Positions 21,718 through 30,935 of a stretch of DNA of 41,275 bases are shown piece by piece. Position 1 is the first letter of the stretch; every line of letters starts with the position of its first letter. Position numbers and translations under genes: made by a program. The stretch covers positions 1 to 41,275 of IMG/VR virus record IMGVR_UViG_3300046167_000406; one strand, written 5' to 3'. This DNA comes from a virus. Under the pieces are notes generated by a model. That model did not search any database. It had not been told where the DNA came from and was given only the letters and a program-made list of their open reading frames with translations.

Positions 21718-22026
21718 TTATCCAAGTACAACATAATCAAATGTTGCTGGTACTGTTCCCTCGTAACCTATTACTGCCTCACCTTTTCTTTTTGTTTTAA
21801 CATAAGGCAACCCAAATTCTGCGTTAGCTCTTGCTGTAAACAAAATAACTGACTCTACTGCTATTCTCTCGTCTACTAAAGTTTGAATAGTGCCATTTGT
21901 TATCTCAACAGTGCCTGTTGCATTAATTTTACCATTCATCACCCCATTAACGACTTCTGATACATCCCTATTAGTCCATAATCCATTAAAAGGTAGTATG
22001 CGATACATGATTCCTTTTTTTGCCAT
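21718..22026 (-). CDS. Hypothetical virion-arm protein, 102 aa
   Basis: This is a beta-rich small protein with no signal peptide and no recognised family. GGTGGGATA precedes the ATG, and its start overlaps the previous gene. Location after the tail hub and next to internal proteins suggests a structural or assembly role. Confidence 0.62.
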   Translation of the reverse strand: MAKKGIMYRILPFNGLWTNRDVSEVVNGVMNGKINATGTVEITNGTIQTLVDERIAVESVILFTARANAEFGLPYVKTKRKGEAVIGYEGTVPATFDYVVLG

Positions 22027-22400
22027 TATCCCACCAACCCATTATTTAGCAAATTGCCCCAACCTAAGTCTTGTTTCTTATTACCATTACCGCCCATAAA
22101 TGTATCTTGGAATAGTATGTCTGCCTCTAGGTTTGGTGTATTTACATGACTATCATAAGCTGATAACATTTTTTCTCCAAACCCTTGCATAAAACCAGGT
22201 CTACCAGTTTGAGGATTATTTGGAAAATTGTTAAAATTCTCAAAATAACTTCTACCACCATTGTCACCTTGATTTGCAAAGTTAAATGCCCAGTTACCTA
22301 ATAACCCTTGCTGTATTGCTGGGTCTTCAGATAAATTACCAAATGGATTAGTTAAGTTAAGTTGTTGTTGTTGGCTTCCTTGATTTGCAATCATTACCAT
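22026..22400 (-). CDS. Asn/Gln/Gly-rich hypothetical protein, 124 aa
   Basis: The low-complexity composition (Asn, Gln, Gly, Phe) and lack of hydrophobic segments suggest a flexible structural protein. Two starts are possible (22400 and 22394), both near AAGG. It overlaps its neighbours at both ends, indicating co-translation in the tail module. Confidence 0.6.
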   Translation of the reverse strand: MVMIANQGSQQQQLNLTNPFGNLSEDPAIQQGLLGNWAFNFANQGDNGGRSYFENFNNFPNNPQTGRPGFMQGFGEKMLSAYDSHVNTPNLEADILFQDTFMGGNGNKKQDLGWGNLLNNGLVG

Positions 22401-23860
22401 TACCTTTGTCCTTGAGGTGTTACTGTTAAGTCAAATCCTATAGCGTGTGTCCATGCTCCTGTAGGTATTGTTCTTAACCTATGATACCTTCCACCACTTC
22501 TTAGGTCTGCTCTATTTTCGTTACTTGTAACTGATACGGGCATAAAGTCTATTGATGATGACATAGTTTGTCTTGAAGCTATTTGAAAAACAGCACTTCC
22601 ATTTTCAATAATAGGTTGTGCCAAAGTAGCCACACTAAACATACCAAACTCTAAATCATTAGTCGTTAATGTACAGTCATCAGGTATTAAATTAAAAGCT
22701 ACTATATGACTACCAGAAGCTCCACAAAGTGCAAACTGCCCTCCAATAAATAATGGTGAATCTAGTGATACTGGCATATCATCAAGTATAGGATATGGGG
22801 CATCTAGTGAATCTAGTGTTCTTCCTTGAGTCGCTAATCCAGCAACAACTTGAGCATCTGTGCCACCAACTGTCCATCTTTGAGTATTAAAGTTGTACAT
22901 AATTAATCCTCTGGTATCTGTAGCGGTAGGAAAATCCCACACAATTAAAGATTTTAAAGGGTCTATTGTTACACTTATATTATCTATTTGAGTTCTATCA
23001 AGCTGATTAAAGAACCAATCATTAATCTTGCCTTCGCCAATCGGTGTAACTGTTGAACCATCACAAGCCATAAATCCTGATTCTGATAGCCAATAAGATG
23101 AGCCATTATGTCCTATTGCTGAAGATCCTGAAATACACCCTGTGTTATCTGATATTAAATCAAATTGCCATATTAATGGAGTTCCAATATACGAGCAACG
23201 AGTCACTGCTTTTTCTTGTAAAATTAATCCAAACTCACCGCCTGTTATAGCTTTTACAGCTCCGCCACTGGGAAGTATTTGAAAGTCAGCTTGATTTGTG
23301 TCTGAGCCATCCCATACATTTTCATTGTTTAAATCTGACCATTGTACCTTGTTGTAATCTTCATCACAGTATCCAGCCATTACGAAATCTCTCACAATAG
23401 CCATTGTTTTACATACAGGAGCTTGTTCTATATCTGCAAATGGTTCGCTACTGCCAATAAGATACCTTTGAATTTTATCTGTTCCATTGGTGGCTAAAAC
23501 AGCTCTACCAAATTGTTTAAATATCCAATTAACTTGCGGTGAAGTATATCCACCATCTTTACCTACTGGAGTAATTGTTGCTCCACTTGTTCCAGTTCTT
23601 AGTATGTTGTTAGCACGATATATCTCAGAATTAGTACCAGCCATAATGATTATTTCAGCTTGGTCTTTTGCTAAGAATAGAGAATTAACATCTTCACCAT
23701 TAGGCATATCATCAGAAGCAGTAGATGTTTTAGGAAATGGTGCGTAGCCTGTAGAACTAGAATAGACATTGTAAGCCATGTCTAAGTTAGCTGTTGGACT
23801 ACCTTCATTATCAGGTAAGTCAGGTTTCCATTCACCAAATAGTATTCTTTGTGTTGTCAT
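22400..23860 (-). CDS. Tail hub / DNA-stabilization protein (P22 gp10-like), 486 aa
   Basis: It opens with Phe-Gly-Glu-Trp-Lys-Pro-Asp-Leu-Pro, then runs of beta strands of the kind seen in P22 gp10-like tail proteins: Ile-Met-Ala-Gly-Thr near 72, Gln-Trp-Ser-Asp-Leu-Asn near 175, Trp-Leu-Ser-Glu-Ser-Gly-Phe near 260, and Ile-Val-Trp-Asp-Phe-Pro near 313. Length (about 470-490 aa) fits. The protein joins the head-proximal adaptor to fibres and plugs the DNA channel. It lies next to fibre genes as expected. Confidence 0.8.
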   Translation of the reverse strand: MTTQRILFGEWKPDLPDNEGSPTANLDMAYNVYSSSTGYAPFPKTSTASDDMPNGEDVNSLFLAKDQAEIIIMAGTNSEIYRANNILRTGTSGATITPVGKDGGYTSPQVNWIFKQFGRAVLATNGTDKIQRYLIGSSEPFADIEQAPVCKTMAIVRDFVMAGYCDEDYNKVQWSDLNNENVWDGSDTNQADFQILPSGGAVKAITGGEFGLILQEKAVTRCSYIGTPLIWQFDLISDNTGCISGSSAIGHNGSSYWLSESGFMACDGSTVTPIGEGKINDWFFNQLDRTQIDNISVTIDPLKSLIVWDFPTATDTRGLIMYNFNTQRWTVGGTDAQVVAGLATQGRTLDSLDAPYPILDDMPVSLDSPLFIGGQFALCGASGSHIVAFNLIPDDCTLTTNDLEFGMFSVATLAQPIIENGSAVFQIASRQTMSSSIDFMPVSVTSNENRADLRSGGRYHRLRTIPTGAWTHAIGFDLTVTPQGQR

Positions 23861-23867
23861 GTGTTAT

Positions 23868-24545
23868 TTACCAATTAATTTTAATTATACCGCCAGTGCC
23901 TACACCACCAGTCCAGTAATAAGGGTTAGACCTATCTCTAAATCCAGCACCACCACCACCAGAGCCATAACCACTGCCGTTGTTGCCATTAGCATAAACT
24001 CCACCAGCACCACCAGTTCCATAAGCTGTACTTGCTCCTCTACCACCACTGCCACTTGAATGGTCATTTGTACCAGATTGTCCTTTAGCACCACCTACAC
24101 TTCCACCTGAACCACCACCACTGCCCTCACTACCATTGCCACCATTTGTTCCACCATTAGCAATTACTGAGCCAAAAGTAGAACTTGCGTTTCTTCCACC
24201 TACTGAATATGAAATAACTTGAAATGGTTGTACAGTAAGTGTAGTGGTAATAGTTCTACCAGCACCACCACCGCCTCCACCTCCACCATTACCTCTTTCA
24301 GTTCCAGAACCACCAGCTCCACCACCACCTATTACAGTTAATGTAAGACTTGTAACACCAGCTGGTACAGTAAAGCTACCACTGCCAGAGGTGTATGTTT
24401 TAGAGCCTGATTTATAAAGAAGTGGTCTCCAAGCATCTCCAACCTTAACATAAACTTCAGAACACTGTCTCCAAGCTCCAGACCTTTTGATGTAAATATC
24501 TTTAGTATCTTGCCATGCACCACCTGATTTGTAATATAAAGGCAT
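23868..24545 (-). CDS. Glycine-rich tail adhesin, 225 aa
   Basis: Residues 1-45 contain three short repeats of Tyr/Val-Lys-x-Gly-x-Ala-Trp-(Gln/Arg) type. Residues 50-75 form a beta segment (Gly-Ser-Phe-Thr-Val-Pro-Ala-Gly-Val), and the rest is a Gly-rich domain with many runs of four to nine glycines. Gly-rich receptor-binding tips of this kind (polyglycine-II-like bundles) sit at the end of phage fibres and vary fast. It likely determines host receptor choice. Confidence 0.75.
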   Translation of the reverse strand: MPLYYKSGGAWQDTKDIYIKRSGAWRQCSEVYVKVGDAWRPLLYKSGSKTYTSGSGSFTVPAGVTSLTLTVIGGGGAGGSGTERGNGGGGGGGGAGRTITTTLTVQPFQVISYSVGGRNASSTFGSVIANGGTNGGNGSEGSGGGSGGSVGGAKGQSGTNDHSSGSGGRGASTAYGTGGAGGVYANGNNGSGYGSGGGGAGFRDRSNPYYWTGGVGTGGIIKINW

Positions 24546-25018
24546 TATATATACTTATACCAAATGTCACCATTTTGACCGCCACTTGGGTTTCCTGTAG
24601 AAAATGTTTTTTGACCTGAAGCGTTAGTCCCAACTGTAACAGTATTAATTGTAGTTCCAGTTATTGTGCCACCAGTTATATCAACTGCATCTTTATTTTG
24701 AACAGACATATTTCCTAGTGTTTCCCATGTAGGGGTCTCTGTAGAACCTTTAGATGTTAATACTTGCCCATTTTCACCTAACACACCATCCATAGCAAAA
24801 GAGCCAGTAATGTTTGTTGCTCCTGTAGCAGTAAAAGCACCTGATACAGTGAGTGAGTCACCACCAACACCTATCTGCCAATCTTTAATTTGAGCCATCA
24901 TTTCTCGCATAGCATCATTTACATAAGATGGAGGACAATCGTTAGAGATGTTTATGCCATCAATATCTAGGTTGTTAGTTGCTACTGAGTCCCATTCTGA
25001 AACTTTAGTCTTTGCCAT
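24545..25018 (-). CDS. Tail fibre-associated protein, 157 aa
   Basis: The N-terminal Val-Ser-Glu-Trp-Asp-Ser-Val-Ala-x-Asn-Asn-x-Asp-Ile-x-Gly-Ile-Asn-Ile and the Pro-x2-Val-Asn-Asp-Ala-Met-Arg-Glu-Met motif are common at the start of phage fibre proteins. The rest is Thr/Gly-rich beta-helix-like. It sits between adhesin and fibre genes. AAGG precedes the start. Confidence 0.72.
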   Translation of the reverse strand: MAKTKVSEWDSVATNNLDIDGINISNDCPPSYVNDAMREMMAQIKDWQIGVGGDSLTVSGAFTATGATNITGSFAMDGVLGENGQVLTSKGSTETPTWETLGNMSVQNKDAVDITGGTITGTTINTVTVGTNASGQKTFSTGNPSGGQNGDIWYKYI

Positions 25019-25028
25019 TGTGTATACC

Positions 25029-25217
25029 TTATTTGTTTTGAAGTTTATATGCTGCTAGATTACACGGATCATATTGCCATGATGTCATAGTGTTCTGTAC
25101 TTTAGGATGATCTACACGACAGTTTTCATAAGACTTGTATGCCTTAGCTACTTTCCAATCGTTGTCTACTCCATATCCTACACCTACTACTAATGCTACA
25201 ATTGCTAATACATTCAT
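25029..25217 (-). CDS. Small protein with N-terminal membrane segment, 62 aa
   Basis: Residues 2-16 are hydrophobic (Val-Leu-Ala-Ile-Val-Ala-Leu-Val-Val-Gly-Val), followed by a Cys-containing polar domain (Cys33 and Cys52). It is probably exported or membrane anchored. AGAGGAAATAATT precedes the ATG. It is odd among fibre genes; a lysis or superinfection role is possible but unproven. Confidence 0.62.
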   Translation of the reverse strand: MNVLAIVALVVGVGYGVDNDWKVAKAYKSYENCRVDHPKVQNTMTSWQYDPCNLAAYKLQNK

Positions 25218-25232
25218 AATTATTTCCTCTAG

Positions 25233-25493
25233 TTATTTAATTTGATTCCAATCTTTAGACTTATCCATATCCCACTCAGGGGTATCAGGGTTTTGTCTTA
25301 CCCAACCACTTCCAGCAATAGTGCCAGTTGTATCTAATATAGCTTCACCTATCATGTCTGCATTGCTAGACCAATTAGCATTAGCATTGGCTTCTAATAT
25401 AGCTTCGCCAACAAAACTAGCTTGGTTTCTAACGATTGCTCCACTACCTGTAGAAGCAAAAGGTGCTGATGCAAAAGTGCTAAATCCTAGCAT
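25233..25493 (-). CDS. Hypothetical Ala-rich protein, 86 aa
   Basis: This is a small Ala/Gly/Asn-rich protein with two near-repeats around Gly-Glu-Ala-Ile-Leu (residues 29-33 and 49-53). Its start overlaps the fibre stop. No recognised family; likely fibre-associated from position. Confidence 0.6.
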   Translation of the reverse strand: MLGFSTFASAPFASTGSGAIVRNQASFVGEAILEANANANWSSNADMIGEAILDTTGTIAGSGWVRQNPDTPEWDMDKSKDWNQIK

Positions 25494-28099
25494 TATTTAA
25501 CCCTCTTTTCTAGTTCATCTAATCTTGCTGATAGTTTCTCAATGAGTTTATCTTTGATAGCTAACTTCTTGTCTACTTCTTCTGCTGAATATGTGGCAGT
25601 AGTAGACTTATATAAATCTCCACCACCATCTACATAAACATTTGGTGTTTGAACTGTGTCTTTTATGCTAGGAAGTCCTACAATACCATCAGTTTTAATC
25701 AGTAGTGAATTGCTACCAGATGTTTCATTTCTAACTACAAAAGCGTTTGCTTGGTCAGGTCTGATTTGCATAGCATACTTTTGGTCGCCATTGTCTGCTA
25801 TATAAGTTGCATATTGTCCAGAGGGTGCTGTTATTCTAACATCTGTGTTTCCAGCGCCTTTTACTTGCACACTACCATCAGACTTTATTCCAAGACCTGA
25901 ATTAGGTGCGCCAGCTGACCTTATCCATAAATCACACGCATCTGTTCCGTTATAACCAACAATATTCATATTGTTATTTTCTTGAGAGTTAAGGTAAAGA
26001 CCACTATCAAAGTTAGAGCTTTTATAAAATAAGTCGTTACCTGATTCTGTCCAATAGCTATCACCTGAACCACCTGTGCCTACTTTTTGTATGTCTACTG
26101 TTGCATAAACATTTGGCGCACCTTGTGAGACTGTTGATATTCCTAAACCATTACCTGTTTTTGCAATTTGAGCATAATGGTTTAATTGATAAGTTGTAGG
26201 TTTTGTTAAAGTAACTACATATTTACCAAAACTTCTATTATCGCCTACTGAAGCTGGACTATTACTAGCATTAGCAGAATACTCACTTGACCCTTGACTA
26301 ACTGATTCACCATCAGTTATGTTTCTTAAACTAACTTTATGAGAATTAACCATATGAGTAGGTGCTGAATAGTCAATTACATAAGTACCCTCTTGTAACG
26401 TAAATGCATTACCAGCTACTGTAACAATGTTATCTTTATCATAGACAACTGTATTTAAATCTCTAATATTATTACCAGCTACAGCGTCTCCAGCTTGAGT
26501 ACCCTCTGGCTTCTCATCTACTATTCTAGCGAATGAGCTTGGTGTTCCACTACCACCACCTGAAGCTGACCCACCTGATACATTAGCTTCAAACCATTCT
26601 TTAAGAGCTGTTCCTGTTACAGTATCTTCAAGTTCATATGTGCTACCTGATGGGACAACAAACATAGGCGAACTAAATGAAACAGCTTCTCCGCCTTCTG
26701 TCCATACTAAATCACCATCTATTTTAAACTGAACATACATTCTGTCGGTAGAATTTCTTTCAAGGTAAGGTTGAACATATATAGGACAGTCTTTTGTGTT
26801 AGTGTAAACAGTATCATAAGCTCTTTCTGCTTTTTTGTTTTCCCATACCATAGGTTCAGCAGTTCCACCACCTGAACCACCTACAGGCATTTTAGCTTCT
26901 TTCCAAATAGTTCCACCATCAGCTCCAGTTAAATCTATTTTATATGTTTTACCAGCTGGAATAATATATAAAGGATTTACTAAAGAATTTACACCATCAG
27001 TAGTACCACCTGCTCCGTTTCCTGCGTATCCTTGTGATTGTCCATCAATTACTGCTTGAATATAATTACCTTTTCCATCAACATTTATATATACTTGAAC
27101 ATATAAAGGGACATCATTAGTATTGGTATATAAAGTACCATATTCTCTATCAGCAGTCTTATCTTCCCATACCATAGCTTCTGGAGTACCACCACCTGAA
27201 CTAGGTTCAGCAGTAGCGTTAATACAATACAACATAGCTACGTTACGAGGTCTTGTTTCTTCACCCCCTGTTGAGCTAGAATCAATTGTAGCACTTCCTG
27301 GAAACTTTGCTTGATTACTATTAGTAGCTACTTTAGAAGCACTTCCACCTACTAAGTGTGTGTGAGCTTTAAACTCATCATCCTGTTTATTACCTACAGG
27401 TAATGTATCTGATGAACCTCTAATGAACTCATCTTGTAAGTCAGGTAAGTTGAATGTAGTTGAACCATCACCTACACCATAAGTATCACCTATTTTAGAA
27501 TATAGTAAGCTATATGTAGTTCTTGATACAGCTGAACCATCACAATGTAACCATCCTGTTGGAACACTGTCCATTGCGAAAGGTGCTACCATACCAATAG
27601 CTGTATCTACAGATGGAACTCCAATAGCTACAGGCATTTTAGCTTCGTGCCAAGAAGCTTTATTAGCTATTCCGTATAGTCCTTTGCTAAGTTTATATTT
27701 GCTTCCAGATGGTACTGTAAATGATACTACATCATAAGTTGTATTATCAGATTCAGCATGACCTATAGCTCCAAAGTTTGCACCATCAATAAGCATAGTG
27801 GCATAACCATTAGTTTCCGCTGTATAAACTCCTATAGATAGAAGTAATGGAGTGTCATATGAGTTTGTGTATTCAACATCCATATCTCTTTCAGCTAACT
27901 TATCTTCCCATACTAATGCTTCAGGTGTAGGTGTAGAACCACCACCTGTTACTTCTGTCCAAGTAGCATCTTGTCTGCCATACTGTTTACCATCTACAGG
28001 AGCTTCAGGTATCCCACCACCACTAGAGCCATTATAAGCCGTTGTTTGTTCTGAATCATCAGGGAAAGTGATCTTATCCCCTTGTATCTTAATTGTCAT
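25493..28099 (-). CDS. Modular tail fibre with collar domain, 868 aa
   Basis: The N-terminal segment (about 28-55) carries Ala-Pro-Val-Asp-Gly-Lys-x-Tyr-Gly-Arg, a unit also found in the next fibre. Three copies of a roughly 100-residue beta module begin with Trp-Glu-(Asp/Asn)-Lys-x-Ala-(Glu/Asp)-Arg and end near Trp-x-Glu-Ala. A phage tail collar domain (about 165-260: Phe-Ala-x-Asp-Ser-Val-Pro-Thr-Gly-Trp, Leu-Pro-Asp-Leu-x-x-Glu-Phe) lies after the first module. The C-terminus ends in a coiled coil that would trimerise. The module copies suggest growth by duplication. Confidence 0.85.
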   Translation of the reverse strand: MTIKIQGDKITFPDDSEQTTAYNGSSGGGIPEAPVDGKQYGRQDATWTEVTGGGSTPTPEALVWEDKLAERDMDVEYTNSYDTPLLLSIGVYTAETNGYATMLIDGANFGAIGHAESDNTTYDVVSFTVPSGSKYKLSKGLYGIANKASWHEAKMPVAIGVPSVDTAIGMVAPFAMDSVPTGWLHCDGSAVSRTTYSLLYSKIGDTYGVGDGSTTFNLPDLQDEFIRGSSDTLPVGNKQDDEFKAHTHLVGGSASKVATNSNQAKFPGSATIDSSSTGGEETRPRNVAMLYCINATAEPSSGGGTPEAMVWEDKTADREYGTLYTNTNDVPLYVQVYINVDGKGNYIQAVIDGQSQGYAGNGAGGTTDGVNSLVNPLYIIPAGKTYKIDLTGADGGTIWKEAKMPVGGSGGGTAEPMVWENKKAERAYDTVYTNTKDCPIYVQPYLERNSTDRMYVQFKIDGDLVWTEGGEAVSFSSPMFVVPSGSTYELEDTVTGTALKEWFEANVSGGSASGGGSGTPSSFARIVDEKPEGTQAGDAVAGNNIRDLNTVVYDKDNIVTVAGNAFTLQEGTYVIDYSAPTHMVNSHKVSLRNITDGESVSQGSSEYSANASNSPASVGDNRSFGKYVVTLTKPTTYQLNHYAQIAKTGNGLGISTVSQGAPNVYATVDIQKVGTGGSGDSYWTESGNDLFYKSSNFDSGLYLNSQENNNMNIVGYNGTDACDLWIRSAGAPNSGLGIKSDGSVQVKGAGNTDVRITAPSGQYATYIADNGDQKYAMQIRPDQANAFVVRNETSGSNSLLIKTDGIVGLPSIKDTVQTPNVYVDGGGDLYKSTTATYSAEEVDKKLAIKDKLIEKLSARLDELEKRVK

Positions 28100-30534
28100 T
28101 ATTTAATCCTCGCTTCTAATTTGGTTAGTCTGGCTTCTAGTTTTTCTATAATCTTTAATTTTTTATCCATTTCTTCTGATGAATAAAAAGAAGTGTTAGT
28201 TCTTTCTATTGCCCCTGTTGATGGGATATAGTTCAACATATTAGTAGTAACGCTATTAGTATTACACGTATTTAGCTTAACTATTCCTTTAAGTCTAGTA
28301 GCTGTTATATCATCATTACCGATAGTTACTTCGTTATTTACAGTAGGTGAAGAGGGGTTAGCTTGGTAACCTATACAAATATTATTAGTACCCGTTGTTA
28401 TTGAGTTACCTGCACTTCTACCAATACCTACATTCTGGTCACCTGAAATAAGCGATGTTAAAGCAGCATTACCAACGGCAACATTATATCCACCTGTCTC
28501 ACATTGAGTTAAAGCACTATCGCCTACGGCAGTATTAACAGAACCTGTTGTCATGCCATTCATACAACCCCAACCGATTCCAGTATTTTCTTTGGCTTCT
28601 GTTGCAAATCTTAAAGTGTTATGCCCAACAGTTGTGTTTCGTGTTCCTTTATTGGCTTTTTGTGAGGATTGTCCAATAGCTATATTTTGACTGCCTGTAG
28701 TGTTTTCAAATAATGTGCTAACACCAATACCAATATTACCATTACCTTCTGTATTATTCTTTAATGCTTCACGACCTAGAGCAACATTATACTGACCTGT
28801 TGTGTTAGCTTGAAAAGCATCAAGACCTACTACTGTGTTTAATTGAGAGGGGTTATTACCAACACCTACAGTCATACCATTGACTGTCAAGTCAGCTACT
28901 GTAGTTAATCCAGTATCAGCTATTGTTACATCAGCTATTCCACCAGAACCAGCTTTTAACTCTAATATATTTGCATCAGTAGTAATCCTAGACTTAAGAC
29001 CTAGTTCACCTACATTAGCATCTATTGTTAGTTTCTTGCCATCTGTTTCTAATACTGCATCACCATCTACATCTGTCCATATACTATCTTCATTACTATC
29101 TACTACATGGTAAGCACTTCCTGTTGGGACTGTGACTGTGCCATCAAATTTAATTGGCCCAGATGACATACCATTCTTTCCTGTTGGTATTGTGTAATCA
29201 GAAATAATTGTTTGGTTGTTAAGATAAATACATCCATCAGCTACAGTACCCTCTCCACCACCACCACCTGCACTTGCTGGAAATGCTTGTAACGCTAATG
29301 TATCACCCTCTAATACTGTTCCCTCACCTGTCTGAAATTCCATAATAATATTAACATAATCGCCCAGATCATTAACAGTTGATACTTTATAACGACCATA
29401 ATTAGGACTTTCTACTTGATTTAATACAATAGTATCATCAGGCTTAACAGCTGTGAATTGTCTTACATTACCTTGCTCGTCTGTTTTAGATATAAATACT
29501 TGATTAGCATCAGCGTATGAATAAGTAAATGCTGATAAGTTTTGCAGATATATATTACCTGTTTCAGGGTTTCTATTAGGACTTGTTGGATAATCTGTTG
29601 TGTATGATGAGCTAAAGAATATACCATCTTGTAGTGTTGCTATGTCTTCTGAATTATTAGCTACTTGTCCTGATAGTGTGCCAATAGCAGTTGTGTTAGC
29701 TGATATGTTAGAGTTTTGTGCATTATTTAGTGCGTCAGATTCATCCTTGGTATAAGTAGTAGCTTGGTTTGCTTTCTTAGCAATCTCTGTATCTTGTAAT
29801 GCTTGAGAGCTATCTACTTCAGTCTTTGTGTAGGTAGTAGCTTTGTCTGCTTTTTCAAACAGTTTTCCATCTACCTCAACACTACTGTAAGTTTCAGCTT
29901 TAAGATAGCTATCACCTACATTAGCTTTGTTATCTAATAGTACGTTTGTCTCTGTTTTAGTATAAACATCATCAGCATCAGCTACATTTTCCCATTCCCC
30001 ATCTTTTCTACCATACATAGTGCCATCAACAGGTGCATCAGGAATACCAGAGCTATCGCTAATAGATACCCATGTCTTGTTGTTACGAGCATATGTCTCA
30101 CCATCTGTTGGTGCTTCAGGTGCTAGGTTATTTGTTTCAGCATTAATATTGGTAATACCACCACCATCACCACTAAATTTCTTAGCATTAATATTTGAGC
30201 TAGGTATTTCTATATTTCCATCTAAATTTAAGTAGACAGCTTTCTCAGAGGGGTATGTACAGAATATGCTTGAGTTACCTGATAAGTTTATCTTTTCACC
30301 ATTATTAGATGAGGATAACACAGTTCTTGATATTGCCTGTGTTGAACCTCTGTTCAAGTAGTTTCCGTAACCTACTTCCCACTCTGCATTGTCTGTAATA
30401 CAGTAGTAAACTGTGTTGCCATATGTAATACCACCCCAACCCTGGTAACCATCTTTAGTAGCACCAATAACCAAATCACCTGTGCCTGTGGTTGTACATA
30501 GTGTAAATATTCTATCCTTTAATTGAATTGCCAT
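28099..30534 (-). CDS. Tail fibre with trimeric-adhesin-like repeats, 811 aa
   Basis: The N-terminal 100 residues look like a virion-attachment domain. Two Ala-Pro-x-Asp-Gly-x-x-Tyr-(Ala/Gly)-Arg units and a Tyr-Thr-Lys-(Thr/Asp)-Glu heptad-like stretch (200-280) follow. The C-terminal part (about 565-745) holds repeated Asn-Thr-(Ala/Val)-(Val/Ile)-Gly-x2-Ala/Thr-Leu units resembling YadA-head or left-handed beta-roll repeats. The end is a coiled coil nearly matching that of the neighbouring fibre. Start has TAGGATA upstream, and the stop overlaps the next start. Confidence 0.83.
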   Translation of the reverse strand: MAIQLKDRIFTLCTTTGTGDLVIGATKDGYQGWGGITYGNTVYYCITDNAEWEVGYGNYLNRGSTQAISRTVLSSSNNGEKINLSGNSSIFCTYPSEKAVYLNLDGNIEIPSSNINAKKFSGDGGGITNINAETNNLAPEAPTDGETYARNNKTWVSISDSSGIPDAPVDGTMYGRKDGEWENVADADDVYTKTETNVLLDNKANVGDSYLKAETYSSVEVDGKLFEKADKATTYTKTEVDSSQALQDTEIAKKANQATTYTKDESDALNNAQNSNISANTTAIGTLSGQVANNSEDIATLQDGIFFSSSYTTDYPTSPNRNPETGNIYLQNLSAFTYSYADANQVFISKTDEQGNVRQFTAVKPDDTIVLNQVESPNYGRYKVSTVNDLGDYVNIIMEFQTGEGTVLEGDTLALQAFPASAGGGGGEGTVADGCIYLNNQTIISDYTIPTGKNGMSSGPIKFDGTVTVPTGSAYHVVDSNEDSIWTDVDGDAVLETDGKKLTIDANVGELGLKSRITTDANILELKAGSGGIADVTIADTGLTTVADLTVNGMTVGVGNNPSQLNTVVGLDAFQANTTGQYNVALGREALKNNTEGNGNIGIGVSTLFENTTGSQNIAIGQSSQKANKGTRNTTVGHNTLRFATEAKENTGIGWGCMNGMTTGSVNTAVGDSALTQCETGGYNVAVGNAALTSLISGDQNVGIGRSAGNSITTGTNNICIGYQANPSSPTVNNEVTIGNDDITATRLKGIVKLNTCNTNSVTTNMLNYIPSTGAIERTNTSFYSSEEMDKKLKIIEKLEARLTKLEARIK

Positions 30535-30542
30535 TTTTTATC

Positions 30543-30926
30543 CTATGTTAATTGTAGTTTGATTTCGTTAAGATTAAATCTAAGTTGGTCGCCAGTCAGA
30601 ATTTCTTTTATACTTTCTAATGCTGTAAAATAAAGTAAGTTACCAGATACTGTGTTATCAAAAATTCCTACCCAACCTACAAAACCCCAATTACTTGTTG
30701 CTGTTGCAAAATCTATTTGAGCTGAGTTATTTGTTACGCCATCTACTGGCTCATTAAATACTATTTTTTGCCTAGTATAAGATTCAGCTACTACTTCAAC
30801 TCCTAAAGCTTCTTTTGTTGGGTCTGATGTAAACAATCCCAAATAAACGTCCTCTTCAGTTGTGTAAGGTATATTCCTTACAGTTGCATTGACTAGTTTA
30901 TCTGCTAAATAATTGGTAAAATCCAT
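30543..30926 (-). CDS. Small tail-fibre attachment/baseplate-like protein, 127 aa
   Basis: Opening Leu-Ala-Asp-Lys-x-Val-Asn, then Val-Tyr-Leu-Gly-Leu-Phe-Thr-Ser-Asp-Pro-Thr, Tyr-x-Arg-Gln, and Ile-Phe-Asp match a widespread short beta-rich phage structural protein encoded beside fibre genes. Its exact position in the virion is unknown. TAGGACACACAA precedes the ATG. Confidence 0.7.
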   Translation of the reverse strand: MDFTNYLADKLVNATVRNIPYTTEEDVYLGLFTSDPTKEALGVEVVAESYTRQKIVFNEPVDGVTNNSAQIDFATATSNWGFVGWVGIFDNTVSGNLLYFTALESIKEILTGDQLRFNLNEIKLQLT

Positions 30927-30935
30927 TTGTGTGTC

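Noticed and set aside
23778-24059. Thr/Ser-rich plus-strand frame opposite the Gly-rich adhesin
   Set aside because: Produced by the reverse complement of glycine codons (ACC/TCC runs).
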